DNA from: VAXT01 sp963698015 | GTDB taxonomy: Bacteria; Actinomycetota; Thermoleophilia; Gaiellales; Gaiellaceae | Direction: 5' to 3' | Assembly: GCA_963698015.1 (NCBI GenBank) | Contig: OY969109.1 | Span: 434,001-498,000 of the forward strand | DNA length: 64,000 nucleotides | In this document: in pieces, positions 36,795-43,742 of the stretch | How positions within the stretch are numbered: the stretch's first letter is position 1 | How the letters are laid out: each line of letters begins with the position of its first letter | Translations under genes and position numbers: made by a program | Notes under the pieces: model-generated | The model's input: only the letters and a program-made list of their open reading frames with translations | Databases searched by the model: none | Told to the model about the DNA's origin: nothing

Positions 36795-37280
36795 ATGACC
36801 GACATCACGACTGAACCCGCAGACCAGGGCAGGGATCTCGACTCACTCGGTCCCGTCGACTACGTCGTCGTCGAGTTCCCGGAGGGGGCGAGCAACTTCA
36901 CCGGCGAGATGGCGGCAGAGCTGGTCGCGCTCGTCGAGGCCGGCACGATCCGCTTGATCGACGTCCTGATCCTCACCAAGGACGAGGATGGGACCGTCGA
37001 CGCGATGGAGCTTTCCGACGTCGAGGAGCTCGGCGAGCTAGAAGCGCTCGAGGCCGAGCTGGCGGAGCTGCTCGCCGCAGACGACATCGCGCATCTCGCC
37101 GCGGCCATGGAGCCGGGCAGTACCGCCGGAGTGCTCATCTGGGAGAACCTGTGGGCTGCGCCATTCGCATCGGCGGCGCGGCGTTCGGGCGGCCAGCTGA
37201 TTGCAAACGGACGGATTCCGATTCAGGCGATCATCGCCTCCATAGAGGCCGATGAAGCGTCTGCGACTGAAGGAGGTTGA
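36795..37280 (+). CDS. DUF6325 / DUF1269-like protein
   Basis: A 161-residue acidic protein. LGPVDYVVVEFPEGASNFTG starts a ferredoxin-like half similar to DUF1269. The centre is very acidic (LSDVEELGELEALEAELAEL), and AGVLIWENLWAAPFASAARR with GGQLIANGRIPIQAI is the conserved C-terminal part of DUF6325. The ATG has GGAAGGAG upstream. A small basic protein follows two bases after its stop, so a pair of acidic and basic proteins is made together. The function is unknown. Confidence 0.8.
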   Translation: MTDITTEPADQGRDLDSLGPVDYVVVEFPEGASNFTGEMAAELVALVEAGTIRLIDVLILTKDEDGTVDAMELSDVEELGELEALEAELAELLAADDIAHLAAAMEPGSTAGVLIWENLWAAPFASAARRSGGQLIANGRIPIQAIIASIEADEASATEGG

Positions 37281-37282
37281 CA

Positions 37283-37453
37283 ATGCCCGTCAGAGCAGCA
37301 CGTGCGGGAAGAGTCGGTGTCATCGGCGCGCCGGTCGCGAAAACCGCGGTCGTGGCCAAGGCGGTCACACCCGGCCCCTCACCGGTGGCGAAAACCGCGG
37401 TCGTGGCCGCGGCAGTGACACCCGGGCGCGGTCGTCGCCGCAGCCGAATCTAA
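37283..37453 (+). CDS. Small basic repeat protein (56 residues)
   Basis: AAGGAGG precedes an ATG that encodes MPVRAARAGRVGVIGAPVAK. It contains two copies of the nine-residue unit PVAKTAVVA, each followed by a short spacer and AVTPG, and ends GRGRRRSRI, strongly basic. Small arginine/alanine-rich genes next to DUF6325 genes are familiar in actinobacteria. Its role, such as binding the acidic neighbour, is inference. Confidence 0.6.
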   Translation: MPVRAARAGRVGVIGAPVAKTAVVAKAVTPGPSPVAKTAVVAAAVTPGRGRRRSRI

Positions 37454-37625
37454 GACCCGGGCGCGCCAAATTCCAGCGTCGGCGTTGGCGGCGGAGCAGT
37501 CGCGCCTGGAGGGCTGACCAGCTTAGCGGGCGGTGCTCGTGGCCGAGGGAACAAGGCAAGCGAACACGCCAGGAAGCCGGGCCGAACCGTCGCGCGAATT
37601 GACCACTCTCGACGACTGGGTCGCA
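37454..37625. other. Intergenic stretch before repeated leader F
   Basis: No convincing gene or RNA is seen. Together with leader F it makes a gap of about 290 bases between the small basic protein and DUF1269 copy 2. Base composition is less skewed than in the genes. Confidence 0.4.
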
Positions 37626-37746
37626 GTTCATCCGGGTGATTCGAGCCGGATGCCTTGAAGCCTGCCGGGCCTGCCTGAAGGATGTCGTCGTGAACGCGAC
37701 CGTGCTCCGATTCGGGCAACTGAACGCGAAAGAGGTGGCATGAATG
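37626..37746 (+). promoter_or_regulatory. Repeated leader, copy F (upstream of DUF1269 copy 2)
   Basis: 121 bases from GTTCATCCGGGTGATTCGAG to GAAAGAGGTGGCATGAATG. It is about 89 percent identical by eye to the sulfatase leader (copy D), with no gap. Promoter and RBS function are inferred from position and conservation. Confidence 0.75.
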
Positions 37747-38319
37747 AGCGAGTCGACGAGCGATCGGGCGATGCACGCCGAGCGTCCGGCGGGCGGCACC
37801 ATGAGTGACAGCGACCAGCTGGATGTCCTGATAGCGGTGTACCTGATCCCCGAGCTCGCGCAGCAGGATTTCGACTCGTTCGTGAAGCTCGCCAAGGAGA
37901 AGACGATCTCGACCGACGGGGTAGCGCTCGTCACCAAGGACGCCGAGGGTGAAGTGGCCGTGCAAGAGACGGGCGACCACCTGGGACACAAGGGCGTCAA
38001 GGTCGGGGGAGGCGTGGGTCTCGTCGTCGGGCTGTTCGCACCGCCGCTTCTCGCGGCCACGGCGATCGGGGCGGCTGCCGGCGGTGTCGTCGGCAAGGTC
38101 GCTCGCAAGCGTGTCCAGGCGGGGATCGGCAACAAGATGGACGAGGCGCTGCCGCCTGGTTCGGCGGGGATCATCGCGATCTACGACCACGACGACGCCG
38201 ATGCGGTTGCCGGCGCGCTCGGGAACTCCATCCGCTCGTCGATCGCACAGATCGACAAGGCCTCCGCGAAAGAGCTGAAAGCGGGTCTCGAGGAAGCCTC
38301 AGCGGGGCTCGCCGGATGA
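37744..38319 (+). CDS. DUF1269 family protein, copy 2, with borrowed N-terminus
   Basis: A 191-residue protein. From residue 20 (MSDSDQLDVLIAVYLIPELA) it matches copy 1 almost throughout. The first 19 residues (MSESTSDRAMHAERPAGGT) have no counterpart in copy 1 but resemble the start of the sulfatase (MSEPTIDRTVLPIRRP). The leader upstream is also the sulfatase leader. The gene therefore looks like a fusion of a copied leader plus N-terminal codons with a DUF1269 coding region. Translation could still begin at ATG 37801, but the strong RBS precedes 37744. The SDR gene follows after four bases. Confidence 0.8.
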   Translation: MSESTSDRAMHAERPAGGTMSDSDQLDVLIAVYLIPELAQQDFDSFVKLAKEKTISTDGVALVTKDAEGEVAVQETGDHLGHKGVKVGGGVGLVVGLFAPPLLAATAIGAAAGGVVGKVARKRVQAGIGNKMDEALPPGSAGIIAIYDHDDADAVAGALGNSIRSSIAQIDKASAKELKAGLEEASAGLAG

Positions 38320-38323
38320 AGCG

Positions 38324-39232
38324 ATGAGCTCCGAACGCGAAGACGACGGATTCGTTGTCGTGACCGGTACGTCCACCGGGATCGGCGCCGCGACGGCACT
38401 CCATCTAGCCGAGAAGGGGTTCCATGTCTTTGCCGGCGTTCGGCGCCAGGCCGACGGAGACGCGCTCCGCAAGCACGCTCCGGATCGGCTGACGCCGCTG
38501 ATCATCGAGGTCACGGACGAAGCGACGATCTCGGCCGCGGCAGCCGCGGTTGCCGATGTCGTCGGCGAACACGGCCTGGCCGGCGTCGTCAACAACGCGG
38601 GCATCGGCGTGCCGGCGCCGATCGAATTCCAGCCGATGGCCGACTTCCGGAAGCAGCTCGAAGTCAACCTGTTCGGGCCGGTAGCCATGATCCAGGCTTT
38701 CCTGCCACTGATCCGGCGCGGAGGCGGCCGGATCGTCAACGTCGGATCGGTCGGCGGGATGCTAGTCCTGCCGATCAACGGCGCGTACAGCGCGTCGAAG
38801 TTCGGGATACGGGCAATCAGCGACGCACTCCGGCTGGAGCTGCGTCAGTGGAACATCCACGTCTCCTTGATCGAGGTCGCACCGGTGAAGACGGCGATCT
38901 TCGGGAAGTCGTTCGAGGCGCTCGACTCACTCGAGAGCACCCTGGGAGCGGAAGGATTCGCGCTCTACGAGCAGCAGATCGCGGCGATTCGCAAGTCGGT
39001 GGAGAAGGCGGAGGCCGACGCGGATCCGCCGCTCGTCATCGCGGACGCAATTCTTCACGCCCTAACGTCCGATAAGCCGAAAACGAAGTATCTGGCCGGT
39101 CACGGTGGGAAGGGGATCGCCGTAGCGGCGGCGCTCCCGGATGGAGCGCGCGATCGAGCACTCGTTCACGAGCTCGGACTTCCAGACCCGGAGAGCGCGC
39201 CGGCGGGAATCAGCCGAAAGGAGACAGCATGA
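38324..39232 (+). CDS. Short-chain dehydrogenase/reductase
   Basis: A 302-residue classical SDR. TGTSTGIGAATALHLAEKGF binds the nucleotide, NNAGIG is the stabilizing motif, and S...YSASKFGIRA (with the serine in NVGSVGGM) forms the catalytic triad. The C-terminal 60 residues extend beyond the usual 250-residue core. It is coupled to the DUF1269 copy upstream and its stop overlaps the next start (ATGA). The substrate is unknown. A vestige of its 5' end lies at 35012-35035. Confidence 0.88.
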   Translation: MSSEREDDGFVVVTGTSTGIGAATALHLAEKGFHVFAGVRRQADGDALRKHAPDRLTPLIIEVTDEATISAAAAAVADVVGEHGLAGVVNNAGIGVPAPIEFQPMADFRKQLEVNLFGPVAMIQAFLPLIRRGGGRIVNVGSVGGMLVLPINGAYSASKFGIRAISDALRLELRQWNIHVSLIEVAPVKTAIFGKSFEALDSLESTLGAEGFALYEQQIAAIRKSVEKAEADADPPLVIADAILHALTSDKPKTKYLAGHGGKGIAVAAALPDGARDRALVHELGLPDPESAPAGISRKETA

Positions 39233-39945
39233 GCGAAGGGGCGAAACCGAAGGTGCTGATCGTCTACTACACACTCTCGAAGCAGTCGGGCCGAGTCGCC
39301 GAGGCGATGGCAAAGGCGCTCGAGGCGCGAGGCTGCGCGGTCACGAACGCGCTGATCGAGTTCACCGACGAGCGGTGGGTGCCGAAGCTCTCGCAGTTCC
39401 CGATGAAGCGCCCGTTCCCTCAGATCGTGAGCATCCTGCCCGCGCAGCTGCGCCACAAGACCGGAGAGATCCGCACCCCACCCGAGGCGCAGGCGGGCGA
39501 CTACGACCTGGTGCTGCTCGCGTCTCCTACCTGGTGGTTCCAGACGAGCATGCCGATTCGCTCCTACCTCGAATCGCCGGCCGGGAAGGCGATCCTCGAT
39601 GGAAAGCCCTTCGCAACAGTCTCGATCTCTCGCCGCTACTACAGCATCAACCTCAGGCAACAGCGGAAGCTGGCGGAGAAGGACGGTGGCCGGTTCATCG
39701 ACAAGACCCACTTCGTCGTCGCCGGGGGCCAGGTCAAGTCGATGCTCTCGTGGCTCGGGTACATGAAGCACGGCGAGCCGCAGGCACGCGTCTTCGGACT
39801 GGGCATGCCGCCACCCAACCTCAAGCCTGACTTCGAGGATCAAGCACGCAGCTTCGTGGATCGCGTCGTGGACGAAGTTCTCCACCAGCCCGTGGCTGCG
39901 AGCACGGAGACCCCGACGATGGCCGACGCGCAACGCGGTACGTGA
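39229..39945 (+). CDS. Flavodoxin-fold NAD(P)H oxidoreductase-like protein
   Basis: A 238-residue protein with a flavodoxin-type start (KVLIVYYTLSKQSGRVAEAM), where the phosphate of FMN would bind, and YDLVLLASPTWWFQTSMPIR around the isoalloxazine region. Length is greater than simple flavodoxins. The start overlaps the SDR stop, and its own end overlaps the next gene by four bases. It could pass electrons to or from the SDR, but this is context only. Confidence 0.75.
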   Translation: MSEGAKPKVLIVYYTLSKQSGRVAEAMAKALEARGCAVTNALIEFTDERWVPKLSQFPMKRPFPQIVSILPAQLRHKTGEIRTPPEAQAGDYDLVLLASPTWWFQTSMPIRSYLESPAGKAILDGKPFATVSISRRYYSINLRQQRKLAEKDGGRFIDKTHFVVAGGQVKSMLSWLGYMKHGEPQARVFGLGMPPPNLKPDFEDQARSFVDRVVDEVLHQPVAASTETPTMADAQRGT

Positions 39946-40391
39946 TCGAGCTGATCGAAGGCCTTCCGGACGGAGTCATCGGCATCGAGGCCGTCGGCAA
40001 AGTGACGCAAGAAGATTACGACGATGTCGTCGCGCCGGTCGTGGAGCGAACTCTCGCCGGCCACCAGAAGATCCGCCTTCTCCACGTGCTGGGCGACCGC
40101 CTTACGGGGCACAGTGCCTCGGCGCTCTTTGAGGACGCCCGGCTCGGTCTCTCGAACCTTCAGGCGATCGAACGCATCGCGGTCGTGACGGACATCGGGC
40201 ACTTCCGCGCGCTCGTGAAGGGAGCGGGCTGGACAGTTCCCGGCGACTTAAGACTCTTCTCGAGCGCCGAGCGTGCCGAGGCAGAGGCATGGGTGAGCGA
40301 AGGACTCCGACCAACGGCCAGTCAGCCGACCCGAGAGAAGGATCCATGGGGAACAACGCCCGAACGTCGAACGACAAGAGGAGTCGACTGA
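39942..40391 (+). CDS. SpoIIAA-like (STAS-fold) protein
   Basis: A 149-residue protein that starts with GTG overlapping the stop of the flavodoxin-like gene (GTGA). LPDGVIGIEAVGKVTQEDYD and IERIAVVTDIGHFRALVKGA are typical of the SpoIIAA-like family, which binds hydrophobic ligands in other bacteria. The C-terminal 25 residues are charged and disordered. No anti-sigma or kinase gene lies next to it. The exact role is unknown. Confidence 0.8.
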   Translation: MIELIEGLPDGVIGIEAVGKVTQEDYDDVVAPVVERTLAGHQKIRLLHVLGDRLTGHSASALFEDARLGLSNLQAIERIAVVTDIGHFRALVKGAGWTVPGDLRLFSSAERAEAEAWVSEGLRPTASQPTREKDPWGTTPERRTTRGVD

Positions 40392-40440
40392 TGTCGGACG
40401 CAGGAATCGACCCCGGACACATCCCGCCTGAGGAGACCGG

Positions 40441-41277
40441 ATGACGTTCCCGCACCTCCTTCTCGCGTCGAGCGGAACGGTCACGTTCTTCAAGGGCTGG
40501 GACTTCACCGGCAACTACACGTTCGTCGACCTCGTCGCCGCCTCGACGAACGCGCTCAACGGCGCGCTCCTGGCGCGGCGGCCCGATCATTTCAAGAACT
40601 TCACGATCGCCGGCATCCTCCTGATGGCTCTGCTAGGCGGGCTCGGCGGCGGCATCACCAGGGACGTATTGCTCGGTGACGTGCCCTCGGCACTGACCAA
40701 CCCGGCGTACATCACCCTCGCCCTCGCCTTCGGCCTGCTCGGCTACGGGCTCGCCTACGCGAAGGGGCAGCTCTTCCGCGAGGGGCTCTTCCAGTTCATG
40801 ACGTCGTTCTCGCTCCCTTGGTATGCGATCGTGGCCGCGCAGAAGGGCATCGGGCAGGGCATCCCCGTCCTGGGCTGCCTGCTGCTCGCGGTCGTCGGGC
40901 CGACCGCAGGACGGTGGCTCGTCGACCTCTCCAGTGGCGTTACGCCCAAGCAGTTCATCCGAGGCGAGTGGTTCGTCTCGATCGCGGCGTTCACAGGGCT
41001 CGTGTGGATCCTGACCTTCTGGGCCAGCGACAACACCTGGATCGCACTCGGAGTCGCGTTCGTCGTCGGGTTCACCGTGCGCGTGCTCTGCCTCTGGTAC
41101 GCGTGGGAGGAGCCGCTGGCAAAAGAGCCGACCGGCGTTTACCAGCACAGTGACGGACGACCGCTACTCGGCCGCAAGATCCGTGGCAAATCGCAGCGCG
41201 AGCTGCGCGACCTCGGCCTGCTCGTCGAGAACGGCGAGCAAGCGCCACAGGTTTCCGCAGGAGCACGCAGTGGGTAG
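40441..41277 (+). CDS. TRIC / UPF0126 family membrane protein
   Basis: A 278-residue protein with seven helices made of two three-helix repeats plus one. NGALLARRPDHF and LLGGLGGGITRDVLLGDVPS carry the glycine-rich motif of prokaryotic TRIC channels. The second repeat is more diverged (SGVTPKQFIRGEWFVSIAAF). The C-terminal 50 residues are soluble and charged, which is longer than usual. Homologues are potassium-permeable trimeric channels. The downstream gene begins eight bases inside its 3' end. Confidence 0.82.
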   Translation: MTFPHLLLASSGTVTFFKGWDFTGNYTFVDLVAASTNALNGALLARRPDHFKNFTIAGILLMALLGGLGGGITRDVLLGDVPSALTNPAYITLALAFGLLGYGLAYAKGQLFREGLFQFMTSFSLPWYAIVAAQKGIGQGIPVLGCLLLAVVGPTAGRWLVDLSSGVTPKQFIRGEWFVSIAAFTGLVWILTFWASDNTWIALGVAFVVGFTVRVLCLWYAWEEPLAKEPTGVYQHSDGRPLLGRKIRGKSQRELRDLGLLVENGEQAPQVSAGARSG

Positions 41278-41932
41278 CCTCCTCGTTCAGGTCGCCATCT
41301 ACGGGCTCGCCGCGGCGCTCGCCGCACCGGTCGCGATGGTCGTGAGCGCCGTGATCCTCGGCAAGTCGTCGCGCCCGGTGCTCGGCACCTGGACGTTCGT
41401 CGCCGGCGCGGCCCTCCTCGACATCGTCTTCGCCACCGTGATCCTCGCGGCAGACCTGTTCGAGAACGGCGGCGATGCGGGTGCCCTCGTCGACGTCGGG
41501 CTCGGCGTGCTCTTCGCCGCCATGGGACTGATCGCCGTCTTCCAAACCGAATCTCCCGAGAAGGAGGCGGCGCAGCGCGCGCGCGTCGACAAGATCGCAA
41601 CCGCGAAGCTCGCGACCCTGTTCGGCGCCGGATTGCTTGTGCAGGTGATCAATTTCGATGCGATCGCGGTCTTCGGGGGCGCGCTCAAGGACATCGGCGA
41701 GGCGGACATCTCCAGGGGCCAGGAGGTGTTTGCCACCCTGTTCGGGCTGGCGATCATGCTGAGCGTCTACTACCTGCCGGTGCTGATCTACATGATCGAC
41801 CGGAAGCGAGCTGTGCCGCTGCTCGCTCGCATGACCGAGTGGATCATGGCCAACCTTCGGATGATCGAGATCGTGGTCGGCCTCGGCTTCGGCGTGTACT
41901 TCCTCGCCAAGGGTCTCGTCGTCCTCGTCTAG
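41270..41932 (+). CDS. GAP/Sap-like six-helix membrane protein
   Basis: A 220-residue membrane protein starting with GTG (MGSLLVQVAIYGLAAALAAP) and overlapping the TRIC gene by eight bases. Helices include WTFVAGAALLDIVFATVILA, LVDVGLGVLFAAMGLIAVF and IVVGLGFGVYFLAKGLVVLV. A short charged loop (ESPEKEAAQRARVDKIATAK) splits it in two. This resembles the GAP/Sap family linked to lipid export in mycobacteria. The assignment is moderate. Confidence 0.65.
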   Translation: MGSLLVQVAIYGLAAALAAPVAMVVSAVILGKSSRPVLGTWTFVAGAALLDIVFATVILAADLFENGGDAGALVDVGLGVLFAAMGLIAVFQTESPEKEAAQRARVDKIATAKLATLFGAGLLVQVINFDAIAVFGGALKDIGEADISRGQEVFATLFGLAIMLSVYYLPVLIYMIDRKRAVPLLARMTEWIMANLRMIEIVVGLGFGVYFLAKGLVVLV

Positions 41933-41941
41933 AGCTACTCG

Positions 41942-43729
41942 ATGGACGACCCCCGCGCCAATCCCGCGGCGGCCGAAGAGCCTCCTCCGGAGGCGTACAG
42001 GCGCGGCCGATCGCCGTTCCGTGCTGCAGCGCTGGATCCGCTGCACGAGCGGGTCATCCCCGTCAGCGCCCGGATCCCCGAGTACAGGCCGACCACTGGT
42101 CGGCGTGACCTGCTGGCAGGTCTCACTGTCGCGGCACTCGCGCTTCCGTCGGGGATGGCATACGCCGAGGTCGCGGGACTGTCACCGGTCTACGGCCTCT
42201 ATGCCCTGCTGCTGCCGACGGTCCTCTACACGTTTCTCGGCTCGTCCCGGCAGCTCATCGTCGGGCCCGAGGGATCGATCGCGGCGCTCGTTGCCGCAGC
42301 GATCCTCCCGCTCGCCGCCGCCGGGAGTCAGGAGGCGGCAGAGCTCGCCGCGACACTCGCCCTGCTGGTCGGCGCCTGCTTTCTTCTTGCGTGGGTCGTG
42401 CGCCTCGGCTGGCTTGCCGACTACTTCTCCCGCCCAGTCCTCATCGGGTACATCCACGGCGTAGCAGTCGTCCTCGTCTGCGGACAGCTGGGGAAGATGC
42501 TCGGCGTCGACATCGACGCCTCGAAGCCCGGCGCCCAGGTCGTCCAGGCAGTGCAGAAGGTCGGCGAAGCGAATGGCGCGACGGTGCTCGTGAGCATCGT
42601 GGCTCTCGGCGCGCTCCTCCTCGCAAGGTTCTTTCTCCCTCGATTGCCGGCCGCGCTGATCGTCGTGCTCGGTTCGATCTTCGCGTCCTGGGCGTTCGAC
42701 CTCGCCGATCACGGCGTGGCGGTCGTCGGGGCGATTCCGTCGGGGCTCCCCAGCTTCCAGGTGCCGACTCCGCCGCTCGACGACGTCGCGACGCTCGTTC
42801 CGGCCGCCCTCGGGATCTTCCTCGTGAGCTTCGCCGACGGCATCCTCACGGCGAGATCCTTCGCCGGCAAGCACGGCCAGAACGTCAGGGCGAACCAGGA
42901 GCTCCTGGCCTTCTCGGGAATGAGCGCCGCGGCGGGAATCACGCAGGGCTTCCCGCTCGGGGCGAGCGGGTCGCGAACCGCCGTGAACGACCAGATGGGT
43001 GCGCGAACGCAGGTCGCGGGTCTCGTCGCGGCCGGAGCGACCGCTCTCGTGCTTCTCTTCTTCACCGATCCGATCGCCTACCTCCCCTCGGCGGTGCTGG
43101 GCGCGGTGATCGTCTCGGCCGCAGTCGGTCTCGTCGACCTGGGCGCGTGGCGTGCACTGAGGCTCATCAGCCGCTTCGAGACCGGAATCGCCGCCACCAC
43201 CCTCGTCGGCGTTCTCGCGCTCGGCGTGCTGCGGGCACTCATAATCGCGGTGTTGCTCTCGATCGTCGACGTGGTCCGGCGGAGCGCCCAGCCTCACGAC
43301 GCGGTGCTCGGTTGGGTCGATCGGCTCGGCCGCTATGGCAACGTGCAGCTCCACCCTTCGGCCCGGGTCACCCCCGGCGTCGTGGTGTATCGGCTCGACG
43401 ACCGGCTGTTCTTCGCGAACGCGCGCTACGTGCGCGGTCGCGCGCTCGAGGCCATTCGCGGCGCTCCGACGCCCGCCCGCTGGCTGGTGTTCGACGCTGA
43501 GGCGATGGCCCACATCGACGCGACTGGGGCGGATGGCCTGAGGGACCTTGCCGCTGATCTCAAGCGCGACGGCATCGGCCTCGTCGTCGCGCGCATGAAA
43601 CCGCAGGTCTACGAGCGGCTCGCCGCTGCGGGAGTTCACGAAGCGATCGGGATCGATCGATTCCACCCGACCGTTCGGGCGGCCGTAGCCGCATGCCTCG
43701 AGCAGGACGGCGGAGGTTCAGGCCCGTAA
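41942..43729 (+). CDS. SulP family anion permease
   Basis: A 595-residue SLC26/SulP transporter. GLTVAALALPSGMAYAEVAG and GPEGSIAALVAAAIL lie in the membrane part, with MSAAAGITQGFPLGASGSRT as the conserved central motif. The C-terminal STAS domain has WLVFDAEAMAHIDATGADGL. A disordered N-terminal region of about 45 residues precedes the first helix. Substrates in the family include sulfate and bicarbonate. The sulfatase in the same region makes sulfate plausible, but this is not shown. Confidence 0.88.
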   Translation: MDDPRANPAAAEEPPPEAYRRGRSPFRAAALDPLHERVIPVSARIPEYRPTTGRRDLLAGLTVAALALPSGMAYAEVAGLSPVYGLYALLLPTVLYTFLGSSRQLIVGPEGSIAALVAAAILPLAAAGSQEAAELAATLALLVGACFLLAWVVRLGWLADYFSRPVLIGYIHGVAVVLVCGQLGKMLGVDIDASKPGAQVVQAVQKVGEANGATVLVSIVALGALLLARFFLPRLPAALIVVLGSIFASWAFDLADHGVAVVGAIPSGLPSFQVPTPPLDDVATLVPAALGIFLVSFADGILTARSFAGKHGQNVRANQELLAFSGMSAAAGITQGFPLGASGSRTAVNDQMGARTQVAGLVAAGATALVLLFFTDPIAYLPSAVLGAVIVSAAVGLVDLGAWRALRLISRFETGIAATTLVGVLALGVLRALIIAVLLSIVDVVRRSAQPHDAVLGWVDRLGRYGNVQLHPSARVTPGVVVYRLDDRLFFANARYVRGRALEAIRGAPTPARWLVFDAEAMAHIDATGADGLRDLAADLKRDGIGLVVARMKPQVYERLAAAGVHEAIGIDRFHPTVRAAVAACLEQDGGGSGP

Positions 43730-43742
43730 CGGCAGAGAACGG

